Below are positions 1 to 4,828 of a stretch of 5,303 nt of DNA, in pieces. Numbering within the stretch: the first letter of the stretch is position 1; every line of letters starts with the position of its first letter. The stretch comes from Ahrensia sp. (GTDB lineage Bacteria > Pseudomonadota > Alphaproteobacteria > Rhizobiales > Rhizobiaceae). Location of the stretch: assembly GCA_003233475.1 (NCBI GenBank), contig QILU01000046.1, forward strand, positions 1 through 5,303, written 5' to 3'. The position numbers and the translations under genes were made by a program. Below the pieces are notes generated by a model, which was not told the origin of the DNA, did no database searches, and was given only the letters and a program-made list of their open reading frames with translations.

Positions 1-1
1 A

Positions 2-130
2 CTTGAGCAAAAGGGGCAGGAGATATTTGACTTATTTATCCAGGTTGCTTCTGGAGAATTGACCAAGAGCGAGGAACTTGGATTTGGCGGCACCGAATTT
101 ATCCCCTGGCAAATAGGCGCTGTGATGTAG
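2..130 (+). CDS. UxaA/GarD-family sugar-acid dehydratase, C-terminal end (partial)
   Basis: An open frame enters from the left edge and ends at TAG 128-130; no start codon lies inside the window. The 42 visible residues include GQEIFDLFIQVASGE, TKSEELGFGG and the ending EFIPWQIGAVM. This is the characteristic C-terminus of the altronate/galactarate dehydratase family (UxaA/GarD), metal-dependent cytoplasmic enzymes that dehydrate hexonates or hexarates to 2-keto-3-deoxy sugar acids. The exact substrate cannot be told from the tail, so no symbol is given. The gene converges on an SDR remnant that starts only about 12 bp beyond its stop, so the downstream side is a rearrangement junction. The tail itself looks intact and in frame. 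The family call is confident; the substrate is not. Confidence 0.85.
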   Translation, partial: LEQKGQEIFDLFIQVASGELTKSEELGFGGTEFIPWQIGAVM

Positions 131-142
131 CGCTGGAATGTG

Positions 143-238
143 AGCGCGCACAATGGAGGCGCCAATACCGGTCGCTCCGCCAGTCACAAAAGCGCATGCG
201 CCCTTCAAGCTGGGATATGCCGCAAAATCATGTGTCAT
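143..238 (-). pseudogene. Short-chain dehydrogenase/reductase (SDR), N-terminal remnant
   Basis: The frame starts at ATG 238-236 and reads MTHDFAAYPSLKG, then AFVTGGATGIGASIVRA. This is the first beta strand and the TGxxxGIG dinucleotide-binding loop of a classical SDR, an NAD(P)-dependent oxidoreductase. Classical SDRs are about 250 residues long. Here the family pattern stops after about 32 residues, and the frame then runs to a stop at 32-34 through sequence antisense to the UxaA-family gene. The body with the catalytic Ser, YxxxK and substrate site is missing, so this is a truncated pseudogene. An AGGA lies 10 bp and a GGAGG 15 bp upstream of the start. The ATG overlaps the stop of the upstream tail (ATGA, 238-235), which indicates it was once a translationally coupled operon gene. 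A sugar or sugar-acid dehydrogenase role would fit the neighbours but is inference. Confidence 0.8.
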
Positions 239-309
239 ATGTCCGTGATCCTGCCTCCGGTGGGCGCATCGAAAAAACAAGCTTCGCGCAGATTCAACGC
301 AAGTTTAAC
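235..309 (-). pseudogene. Probable C-terminal tail of a sugar ABC transporter ATPase (UgpC/MalK type)
   Basis: The last 24 codons of the frame ending at TGA 237-235 read VKLALNLREACFFDAPTGGR plus a short end. They do not resemble a transposase. The pattern hydrophobic-x-LAL-x(4)-ACFFDAPTGGRI matches the usual end of the TOBE domain of UgpC/MalK-type ATPases, of the form 'hxLxFdpxxxhLFDaxTGxRl'. The stop overlaps the SDR start as ATGA, the classic mark of translational coupling, so this tail probably belonged to the original operon with the SDR. The rest of the gene has been replaced by the transposase remnant at about position 309. The assignment rests on about 24 residues and is tentative; the coupling to the SDR is seen directly. 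Confidence 0.5.
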
Positions 310-586
310 CTCTTGACGTGAAATGGCAATGAGCGGCTCGATACCACGCGCCTCAAGTGCAACGATAACCTGCTCCCCGGCATAACCAGCATCGACAAGC
401 AGAGTTGCAGGTTTTCCCACACGATCACACAGCTGTTGCCAGCACCAACTGAGAACCATCGGCATCGACAGTTGCCTGGGAGTTATAGGCCTGACGGTAT
501 TCGTGTCGCGATGATTTGCGAATGATGGCGCTGTCGGGGTCGCTCAGATTGGTTTGCCTGTCCGGCCTGGGTGGCTTGGGTGGCGG
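310..586 (-). pseudogene. Decayed IS1182-like transposase (DDE catalytic region fragments)
   Basis: Two adjoining frames together give pieces of a DDE transposase. The first (about 586-428) reads PPPKPPRPDRQTNLSDPDSA, then EYRQAYNSQATVDADGSQLV, which matches the conserved 'NLTDPDSxxM...YNAQxxVDxxxQLI' block with the first catalytic Asp. It ends at a stop at 427-425. The second frame (about 429-310) reads CDRVGKPATLLVDAGYAG, then EQVIVALEARGIEPLIAISR, the block carrying the second catalytic Asp. The linker of a few tens of residues normally between the blocks is missing and the frame changes, so there is an internal deletion near 425-430. The N-terminal domain and the C-terminal Glu region are also missing. 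No terminal inverted repeats or target duplication were found. It cannot be active. Confidence 0.8.
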
Positions 587-825
587 CGCGGTGGAGGGCA
601 GAACTTCAAACTCGAGCACAGGGCTGCAAAAGTTGCCACTAAACCGTAGGGAGGGCGAACAGCCCGCCCCGTCGGAGGCGCTGCGCCCCGTGAGACAGAA
701 AATGGCGGAGTTAGAGGGTGAAACTTCGAACCCCATATATAGCGGCACAAGTGCCGCCGGGCGGCCAGCCCGCGCTTTTCGCAGCCCAGAGCGAAGCGAT
801 CGGCGTGAGATCAATAATGGCGGAG
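581..825 (-). repeat. Imperfect tandem repeats of about 115-120 bp carrying tRNA-Ser 3'-end-like segments
   Basis: Downstream of the tRNA (on the - strand), segments resembling its T-loop and acceptor end recur. On the + strand, 690-710 and 805-825 agree at 17 of 21 positions, both as gtgaga-N6-atggcggag, with the second inside the tRNA 3' end. The T-loop motif ttcgaa at 835-840 recurs at 725-730 and, degenerate, as ttcaaa at 605-610. The block agggtgaaacttcgaac (715-731) matches 595-611 at 13 of 17 positions. The block cagcccg recurs at 660-666 and 766-772. The period is thus about 106-122 bp, with two clear units and a weaker third. Units contain GC-rich hairpins, such as gcggcac/gtgccgc at 742-757. 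No protein is encoded. The layout recalls the E. coli tyrT (rtT) repeats, but the sequences are not claimed to be related. Confidence 0.65.
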
Positions 826-907
826 AGGAAGGGATTCGAACCCTCGAGACGATTCCTCGCCTACGCCCTTAGCAGGGGCGCGCCTTCGACCACTCGGCCA
901 CCTCTCC
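818..907 (-). tRNA. tRNA-Ser (anticodon GCU)
   Basis: The reverse complement folds as a complete class II tRNA of 90 nt with encoded CCA. The acceptor stem is GGAGAGG (907-901) with CCTCTCC (828-822), followed by discriminator G and CCA (820-818). The anticodon stem is CGCCC/GGGCG around loop CTGCTAA, giving anticodon GCT (873-871), which reads AGC/AGU serine codons. The long variable arm typical of serine tRNA has a 5-bp stem (GGCGA/TCGTC with one G-T pair). The T arm is GAGGG-TTCGAAT-CCCTT. The gene lies 55 bp downstream of the epimerase stop on the same strand. No convincing promoter of its own was seen in that gap, which holds only a small CCGT/ACGG hairpin (912-923). Confidence 0.97.
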
Positions 908-962
908 GAGGCCGTGGTTACGGGAAAAGCGGGCGATCAAGGCGGGATTCTAAGAAACTGCG

Positions 963-1979
963 CTAGGACTGGACGCCATGGTGGGTTCGGTACCAGTCGA
1001 TAAATCTGGCCATGCCCTCGGCCAAGGGTGTGCTGGGTTGGAAACCTACATCACGGATTAAATCGCTGACATCGGCGCTGGTGGATTCAACGTCGCCGGG
1101 TTGGAGGGGTAGGAAATTCATCTTCGCCTTTTTACCAAGGGCGGCTTCGATGGTTTTTATGAAGGTGAGCAATTCAACCGGGTTCGAATTGCCGATATTG
1201 TATAATATCCGATACGGGGCTTTTGAAGTGGCGGTTTGCGGGTGGTCTGAATTCCAATTCGGGTTGGGCGCAGCAATATGGTCCATCACCCGCACCACCC
1301 CTTCCACCACATCATCAATATAGGTGAAATCCCGGGCATGGTGGCCGTTATTAAACACGTCAATCTGCTCACTGGCCAGAATTTTTTGGGTGAAGGAATA
1401 GTACGCCATGTCGGGGCGCCCCCAGGGACCATAGACGGTGAAAAAACGCAAGCCCGTGATGGGCAAATCATAAAGATGGGCATAGGAGTGGGCCATCATT
1501 TCATTGGATTTTTTGGTGGCCGCATAGAGGCTGAGCGGATGTTCGGTGGAATGGTCGGGGCTAAACGGCTGGGCGGAATTTGCCCCGTAAACCGAGCTTG
1601 AAGACGCAAAAACAAGATGGGGCGTTTGCGCGGTTCGGCACCCCTCTAAAATATTAAGAAAGCCGTTCAGATTGGAATTTGCATAGGCACGGGGATTTTC
1701 CATCGAATAACGCACCCCGGCCTGGGCACCGAGATGGATTACCCGGTCAAAGGTGTGAGACTTAAACAGGGCCGTAATTGCTTTTTCATCGGCCAGATCA
1801 GTCTCATGAAAGTCGAATCCTTTGAATGGAACCAAATGTTCCAAACGGGCACGCTTGAGAGCCGGGTCATAATAATCGTTCAGATTATCCAAGCCGCTCA
1901 CCGTGTGGCCCGCTTCAATCAGGGATCTTGAAACATGGGCACCAATAAACCCCGCCGCTCCGGTGACCAGAATATGCAC
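963..1979 (-). CDS. UDP-glucuronate 4-epimerase (NAD-dependent epimerase/dehydratase family)
   Basis: A 338-residue extended SDR. It interconverts UDP-glucuronate and UDP-galacturonate in the cytoplasm, supplying galacturonate for surface polysaccharide (the LpsL/WbnF/Cap1J type). Visible features are the NAD-binding GAAGFIG at residues 7-13, the acidic D31 followed by NLNDYYDPALK (typical of this subgroup), SSSSVYG at 126-132, the catalytic YAATK at 152-156, the block RFFTVYGPWGRPDMA near 179-191 and RDFTYIDD at 216-223. Length matches the family (about 335). The start is GTG 1979-1977, giving VHILVTGAAG right at the N-terminus; AGGAG lies 10 bp upstream. The frame stays open to 2129, but that extension has no family match. 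It is divergent from the RAM/HAD/ackA cluster. Epimerases acting on other nucleotide sugars are related, so the exact substrate is likely but not certain. Confidence 0.9.
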   Translation of the reverse strand: MHILVTGAAGFIGAHVSRSLIEAGHTVSGLDNLNDYYDPALKRARLEHLVPFKGFDFHETDLADEKAITALFKSHTFDRVIHLGAQAGVRYSMENPRAYANSNLNGFLNILEGCRTAQTPHLVFASSSSVYGANSAQPFSPDHSTEHPLSLYAATKKSNEMMAHSYAHLYDLPITGLRFFTVYGPWGRPDMAYYSFTQKILASEQIDVFNNGHHARDFTYIDDVVEGVVRVMDHIAAPNPNWNSDHPQTATSKAPYRILYNIGNSNPVELLTFIKTIEAALGKKAKMNFLPLQPGDVESTSADVSDLIRDVGFQPSTPLAEGMARFIDWYRTHHGVQS

Positions 1980-2164
1980 TTGAATTAAGCTCCTGCTGTT
2001 TGGTGAGTGCACTCCTAGCCTAGTTAAACCATAGCGCATAGGTCTCAGAATTAATGGGACGATAAGACAAATTTGTGAAGGATTGCAGGAGAGCGTTTCA
2101 ATTTTGCTGCTGATAGCGTAAAGGTTCATTCACTTAGATTTTGCGCAACAAAGAAGTTTTGACC
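1980..2164. promoter_or_regulatory. Divergent intergenic region with probable promoters and two perfect 10-bp palindromes
   Basis: About 185 bp separate the divergent epimerase and RAM-protein starts, so promoters for both directions are expected here. I could not assign convincing -35/-10 pairs in either direction. Two perfect 10-bp palindromes stand out: GAGTGCACTC at 2005-2014 and ACAAATTTGT at 2067-2076. Either could be an operator, but palindromes of this length are not rare by chance. The existence of a regulatory region is inferred from gene layout; the palindromes are seen directly. Confidence 0.4.
1990..1994 (-). promoter_or_regulatory. Ribosome binding site deciding the epimerase GTG start
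   Basis: On the - strand, AGGAG is followed by a 10-base AT-rich spacer and then GTG at 1979-1977. It is the best Shine-Dalgarno match near the N-terminus of the Rossmann fold. It supports the GTG start over upstream in-frame alternatives such as the ATG at 2129. Confidence 0.7.
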
Positions 2165-2401
2165 ATGAATTGTGTTTTTGTCCAATTGCAATGCAGCCCG
2201 GGAAAAACCTATTCTGTGGCCGATAAAATTTATGAGCGGGAAATCGCCTCTGAATTGTATTCTACCAGCGGGAACTTTGAACTGTTGGCAAAACTTTATA
2301 TTCCCGAAGATGAAGACATCGGAAAATTCATCAACGACAATATACTGGACATTGAGGGCATCACCCGTTCTTTGACCACCCTCACCTTTCAGGCATTTTA
2401 A
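2165..2401 (+). CDS. Stand-alone Lrp/AsnC ligand-binding (RAM/SAM) domain protein
   Basis: A 78-residue protein from ATG 2165 to TAA 2399-2401. AAGAAG, 8 bp upstream, is a modest ribosome binding site; a TTG at 2141 is a less likely start. The sequence MNCVFVQLQCSPGKTYSVAD, the central SELYSTSGNFELLAKLYIPE and the end ITRSLTTLTFQAF follow the ferredoxin-like beta-alpha-beta-beta-alpha-beta layout of the effector-binding domain of Lrp/AsnC regulators. The STSGxxDLL-like segment is the usual ligand loop region. There is no helix-turn-helix, so it does not bind DNA by itself through that route. Such solo domains form dimers or rings that bind small molecules, often amino acids, and may partner full-length Lrp proteins. 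It heads the cluster with the HAD phosphatase (36 bp downstream) and ackA. Ligand unknown. Confidence 0.85.
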   Translation: MNCVFVQLQCSPGKTYSVADKIYEREIASELYSTSGNFELLAKLYIPEDEDIGKFINDNILDIEGITRSLTTLTFQAF

Positions 2402-2437
2402 GCTGATCTGTTCGATCACAACCGGGCGGGTTTGTGC

Positions 2438-3154
2438 GTGGAAATAACAGCGATACTTTTTGACAAGGATGGAACCCTGCTGGATTTCGATGCGACCTTT
2501 GTTCCCGCAACGGTGAAGGTAATTGCTGAGTTGGCCGGAGGGGATAGGGCGCAGGCCACGCGCATTGCGGACGCGGTGGGTTTTGATCTGGAAAACCAGC
2601 GGCTCCATTCCGGCTCCATCCTCATTTCGGGCAGTTTAGATGATATTGCCGACACCCTCCTGCCCCTTATTGATTCACCCAACGCGGCCAGTATCAGCAA
2701 ACGGGTGGATGAGTTGTATATAAAACATTCACTAGAAACCGTGGTGGCTTTTGATTTTCTGGTGCCAACCCTGGACGCGCTGGACAGCATGGGGCTGGCG
2801 CTTGGGGTTGCCACCAATGATTCACAAAACGGGGCGCTTTCCCATTTGAACCGTTTGGAAGTGTCTTCAAGGTTTTGTTTTATTTCAGGGTTTGACAGCG
2901 GCTATGGGACGAAACCGGAGCCGGGAATGGTGTTGGCTTTTGCCAAATATCTGGGAATTGAGCCGAGCCAAATTGCCATGGTGGGGGATTCAGCCCACGA
3001 TTGCCAATCCGGGCGCGCGGCGGGGGCGCTATCAGTGGGGGTCACCAGCGGCAACGCGTTGGCAGAAGATTTAGCGCCCCATGCGGACCATGTACTGCGC
3101 GATATTTCTGCCCTGCCGGAACTGATCTCCAAACTAAATGCAAAAGGAAAATAG
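2438..3154 (+). CDS. HAD-superfamily phosphatase, phosphoglycolate-phosphatase-like
   Basis: A 238-residue haloacid-dehalogenase-type hydrolase carrying all four motifs. These are DKDGTLLD with nucleophile D9 and acid/base D11, motif II GVATND with T126, motif III Lys in GTKPEPG (K159), and motif IV MVGDSAHD with D184 and D188 for Mg2+. A helical cap region lies between motifs I and II (about residues 15-100), as in subfamily I enzymes such as phosphoglycolate phosphatase (Gph). It most likely removes phosphate from a small cytoplasmic metabolite; the substrate is not readable from sequence. GTG 2438 is chosen because GGGCGGG lies 7 bp upstream; TTG 2432 would add two residues. Its stop is 2 bp from the ackA start, so the two are almost surely cotranscribed. 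A link between C2 phosphate recycling and acetyl phosphate is inference. Confidence 0.87.
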   Translation: MEITAILFDKDGTLLDFDATFVPATVKVIAELAGGDRAQATRIADAVGFDLENQRLHSGSILISGSLDDIADTLLPLIDSPNAASISKRVDELYIKHSLETVVAFDFLVPTLDALDSMGLALGVATNDSQNGALSHLNRLEVSSRFCFISGFDSGYGTKPEPGMVLAFAKYLGIEPSQIAMVGDSAHDCQSGRAAGALSVGVTSGNALAEDLAPHADHVLRDISALPELISKLNAKGK

Positions 3155-3156
3155 CC

Positions 3157-4353
3157 ATGGGAGAGATGATACTTGTCCTCAATGCCGGTTCTTCTTCGGT
3201 AAAATTTGCCCTGTTTGAAGCGGGCGCTGAACCGCAATTAGTTTTTCGTGGCGGGGTGAGCGGGATTGGTTCTGATGCGCGACTTAAAGTGAAAAAACCC
3301 AACAAAAGTGTGATCCTGGAGCGCGATCTGGAAGAGAATTCGACCCGCAGCCCAAGCGATGGATTGGCTGTTATTATCAAAACAATTGATGAGCTGGCGC
3401 CGGGGGCCAATGTAACGGCAGTAGGACACCGGATTGTGCACGGGGGGGTGGAGTTCGACAGGCCAGTTTTACTCGATAACAAAGTGTTGAAAAAACTGGA
3501 GACGCTGACCCCATTCGCGCCCCTGCACCAGCCTCACAATCTGGCCGGGGTGGAGGCTGCCAAAAAAGCTTTCCCCAAGGCCCCGCAGGTGGGGTGTTTT
3601 GATACAGCCTTTCACCGCTCCCACCCGTGGGTGAATGACACTTTTGCCCTGCCCCGAAAATTTTTTGACCAAGGCGTGCGCCGGTTTGGGTTTCATGGAA
3701 CATCTTACGAATATATCAGCGGAAAGCTGGATGAGATCGCGCCCCATTATCAAGACGGCAATGTGGTGGTGGCGCATCTGGGCAACGGGGCCAGCATGTG
3801 CGCTATTCGGGACGGCCAATCGGTCGGTTCCACCATGGGGTTTTCGGCCCTCGATGGCCTGCCCATGGGCACAAGATGCGGGCAACTCGACCCGGGCGTT
3901 GTGTTGTACATGATGGATCAGATGAACATGAATATGAACATGAATGCGGCCGAAATTGAACATATGTTATACTGCGAAAGCGGTCTAAAAGGGTTGTCCG
4001 GGCTTTCCAACGACATGCGGGTCTTGCTGGCTTCTGATGCCCCGGAAGCGGCCCAGGCAATCGACTATTTCATCTTCCGCATTCGCCGCGAAATCGGTGC
4101 CATGGCAGCGGTTCTGGGTGGGTTGGACGCTGTAGTGTTCACCGGGGGCGTAGGAGAAAACGCCGCCCCCATCCGCGAACGCATTTGCGACGATATGGAT
4201 TGGCTGGGGCTGGAGTTGGAAGAAACACGCAACCGCAAAAACGCAGAAATAATATCGTCAGACCGCAGCAGGGTAAGGTTGTTTGTGCTGCCTACGAATG
4301 AGGAATTGATGATCGCGCGGCATGTGGTGGGCTTGTTTGATAAAGCGGTGTAG
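3157..4353 (+). CDS. ackA: Acetate kinase
   Basis: A 398-residue acetate kinase: acetate + ATP = acetyl phosphate + ADP, in the cytoplasm. Family landmarks are present at expected places: LNAGSSSVKF at 8-17 (N9), GHRIVHGG at 90-97 (R92), FDTAFH at 148-153 (D149), RFGFHGTSY at 176-184 (H180), HLGNGAS at 207-213, GLPMGTRCG at 234-242 (R240), FTGGVGENA at 328-336 and PTNEE at 379-383 (E383). Length matches the usual 395-400. The start ATG 3157 has AGGA 8 bp upstream, overlapping the end of the HAD gene, whose stop is 2 bp before it; ATG 3166 has no room for a ribosome binding site. An unusual MNMNMNMN run occurs at residues 256-263. The partner pta (or a phosphoketolase) is not in the window, so the metabolic direction cannot be deduced. 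Confidence 0.97.
   Translation: MGEMILVLNAGSSSVKFALFEAGAEPQLVFRGGVSGIGSDARLKVKKPNKSVILERDLEENSTRSPSDGLAVIIKTIDELAPGANVTAVGHRIVHGGVEFDRPVLLDNKVLKKLETLTPFAPLHQPHNLAGVEAAKKAFPKAPQVGCFDTAFHRSHPWVNDTFALPRKFFDQGVRRFGFHGTSYEYISGKLDEIAPHYQDGNVVVAHLGNGASMCAIRDGQSVGSTMGFSALDGLPMGTRCGQLDPGVVLYMMDQMNMNMNMNAAEIEHMLYCESGLKGLSGLSNDMRVLLASDAPEAAQAIDYFIFRIRREIGAMAAVLGGLDAVVFTGGVGENAAPIRERICDDMDWLGLELEETRNRKNAEIISSDRSRVRLFVLPTNEELMIARHVVGLFDKAV
3922..3945 (+). repeat. Perfect 12-bp tandem duplication inside ackA
   Basis: The 12-mer atgaacatgaat occurs twice in direct succession; it is itself two near-identical 6-mers (atgaac, atgaat). It encodes MNMNMNMN, lying between the GTRCGQLDPG/LYMMDQ helix region and the AEIEHMLYCESG segment. 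In acetate kinases this place is normally a short surface turn. Because units are 6 or 12 bp, gain or loss would keep the frame. Confidence 0.85.
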
Positions 4354-4357
4354 CAGT

Positions 4358-4385
4358 GTCTCAGTTTGAATATTCGTTTTGAGAC
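4358..4385. terminator. Inverted repeat after ackA, possible weak terminator
   Basis: GTCTCA (4358-4363) pairs with TGAGAC (4380-4385) around a loop that contains the palindrome GAATATTC. It begins 5 bp after the ackA stop, where a terminator would be expected. However, the stem is only 6 bp (7 with a G-T pair) and no T-run follows, so intrinsic termination is doubtful; RNA 3'-end protection is another possibility. Confidence 0.3.
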
Positions 4386-4459
4386 CAAAACGACTTGGCC
4401 CACACGTGGCAATCTAACAAGGTAATTGACGATTAAAACAAACAGGTTAAAGCTTGGCC

Positions 4460-4771
4460 ATGAATTGTACATCCGAAGATCTTGATAATTTGTTCAATGA
4501 GGCGATATCCAAATTAGGAATCGGCGGATATGTTTCGACGAATGATATTCTGTCGCTGTACAATCCGTTAACTGCAGAAAATTTTGCAAAAATTGCCTAT
4601 GCGACAGACAAGATGCCTAGCATTTATGATAATTCCTCAGAAGCAGTTAACGCTGAGAACATTGAAATAGTTATACGCCAAAACCAGTTCGAATATAAAC
4701 CTCATTTCGGTCATCTAGTTAAAATGTTTGTTTCTCGATTTGACAACCAAAAAATAGTAACATTCAAATAA
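4460..4771 (+). CDS. Hypothetical small protein in an AT-rich stretch
   Basis: A 103-residue frame from ATG 4460 to TAA 4769-4771. I do not recognise it. It begins MNCTSEDLDNLFNEAISKLG and contains a mix of helical-looking segments (DLDNLFNEAISKL, TAENFAKIAYATDK). It ends in a basic stretch (KPHFGHLVKMFVSRF), with no signal peptide, membrane segment or cysteine cluster. The composition is reasonable for a soluble protein. The DNA is clearly more AT-rich than ackA and the other genes, which may mean horizontal origin or relaxed selection. The ribosome binding site is weak: AGG lies 13 bp upstream. It lies 106 bp after ackA and converges with the FMN-binding-protein gene (57 bp gap). It may be real, or a chance frame in an AT-rich spacer. 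Confidence 0.5.
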   Translation: MNCTSEDLDNLFNEAISKLGIGGYVSTNDILSLYNPLTAENFAKIAYATDKMPSIYDNSSEAVNAENIEIVIRQNQFEYKPHFGHLVKMFVSRFDNQKIVTFK

Positions 4772-4828
4772 CCCCGAAGGCAGTTTCATTCACATAACAG
4801 AAACTCAAACTGATTCACTGCCCGCCCC

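Noticed and set aside
425..814. 129-residue - strand frame read as one complete protein
   Set aside because: Only its last 50 or so residues match a transposase. The first part is the tRNA-downstream repeat sequence read through and does not resemble a protein.
581..825. CRISPR array
   Set aside because: Repeat units are about 115-120 bp, imperfect and few, with no short identical repeats separated by unique spacers, and no cas genes.
516..966. Two + strand frames (516-872 and 718-966) over the repeats and tRNA
   Set aside because: They run antisense through the transposase remnant, the repeats and the tRNA gene, have low-complexity Gly/Arg-rich translations and no ribosome binding site.
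2126..2608. 160-residue - strand frame opposite the RAM and HAD genes
   Set aside because: It is antisense to two well-supported genes, with no recognisable family; a shadow frame.
3469..3963. 164-residue His-rich - strand frame inside ackA
   Set aside because: It is a mirror of a strongly conserved ackA region. The HVHIHVHLIHHV run is just the antisense of the ATGAAC repeat and adjoining codons.
4426..4454. TTGACG as a -35 box for the small hypothetical gene
   Set aside because: No acceptable -10 box lies 16-18 bp downstream, so it is not reported as a promoter.
4781..4812. CAGTTT...AAACTG inverted repeat between convergent genes as a bidirectional terminator
   Set aside because: The stem is 6 bp with a 20-base loop and no T-run on either strand; too weak to call.
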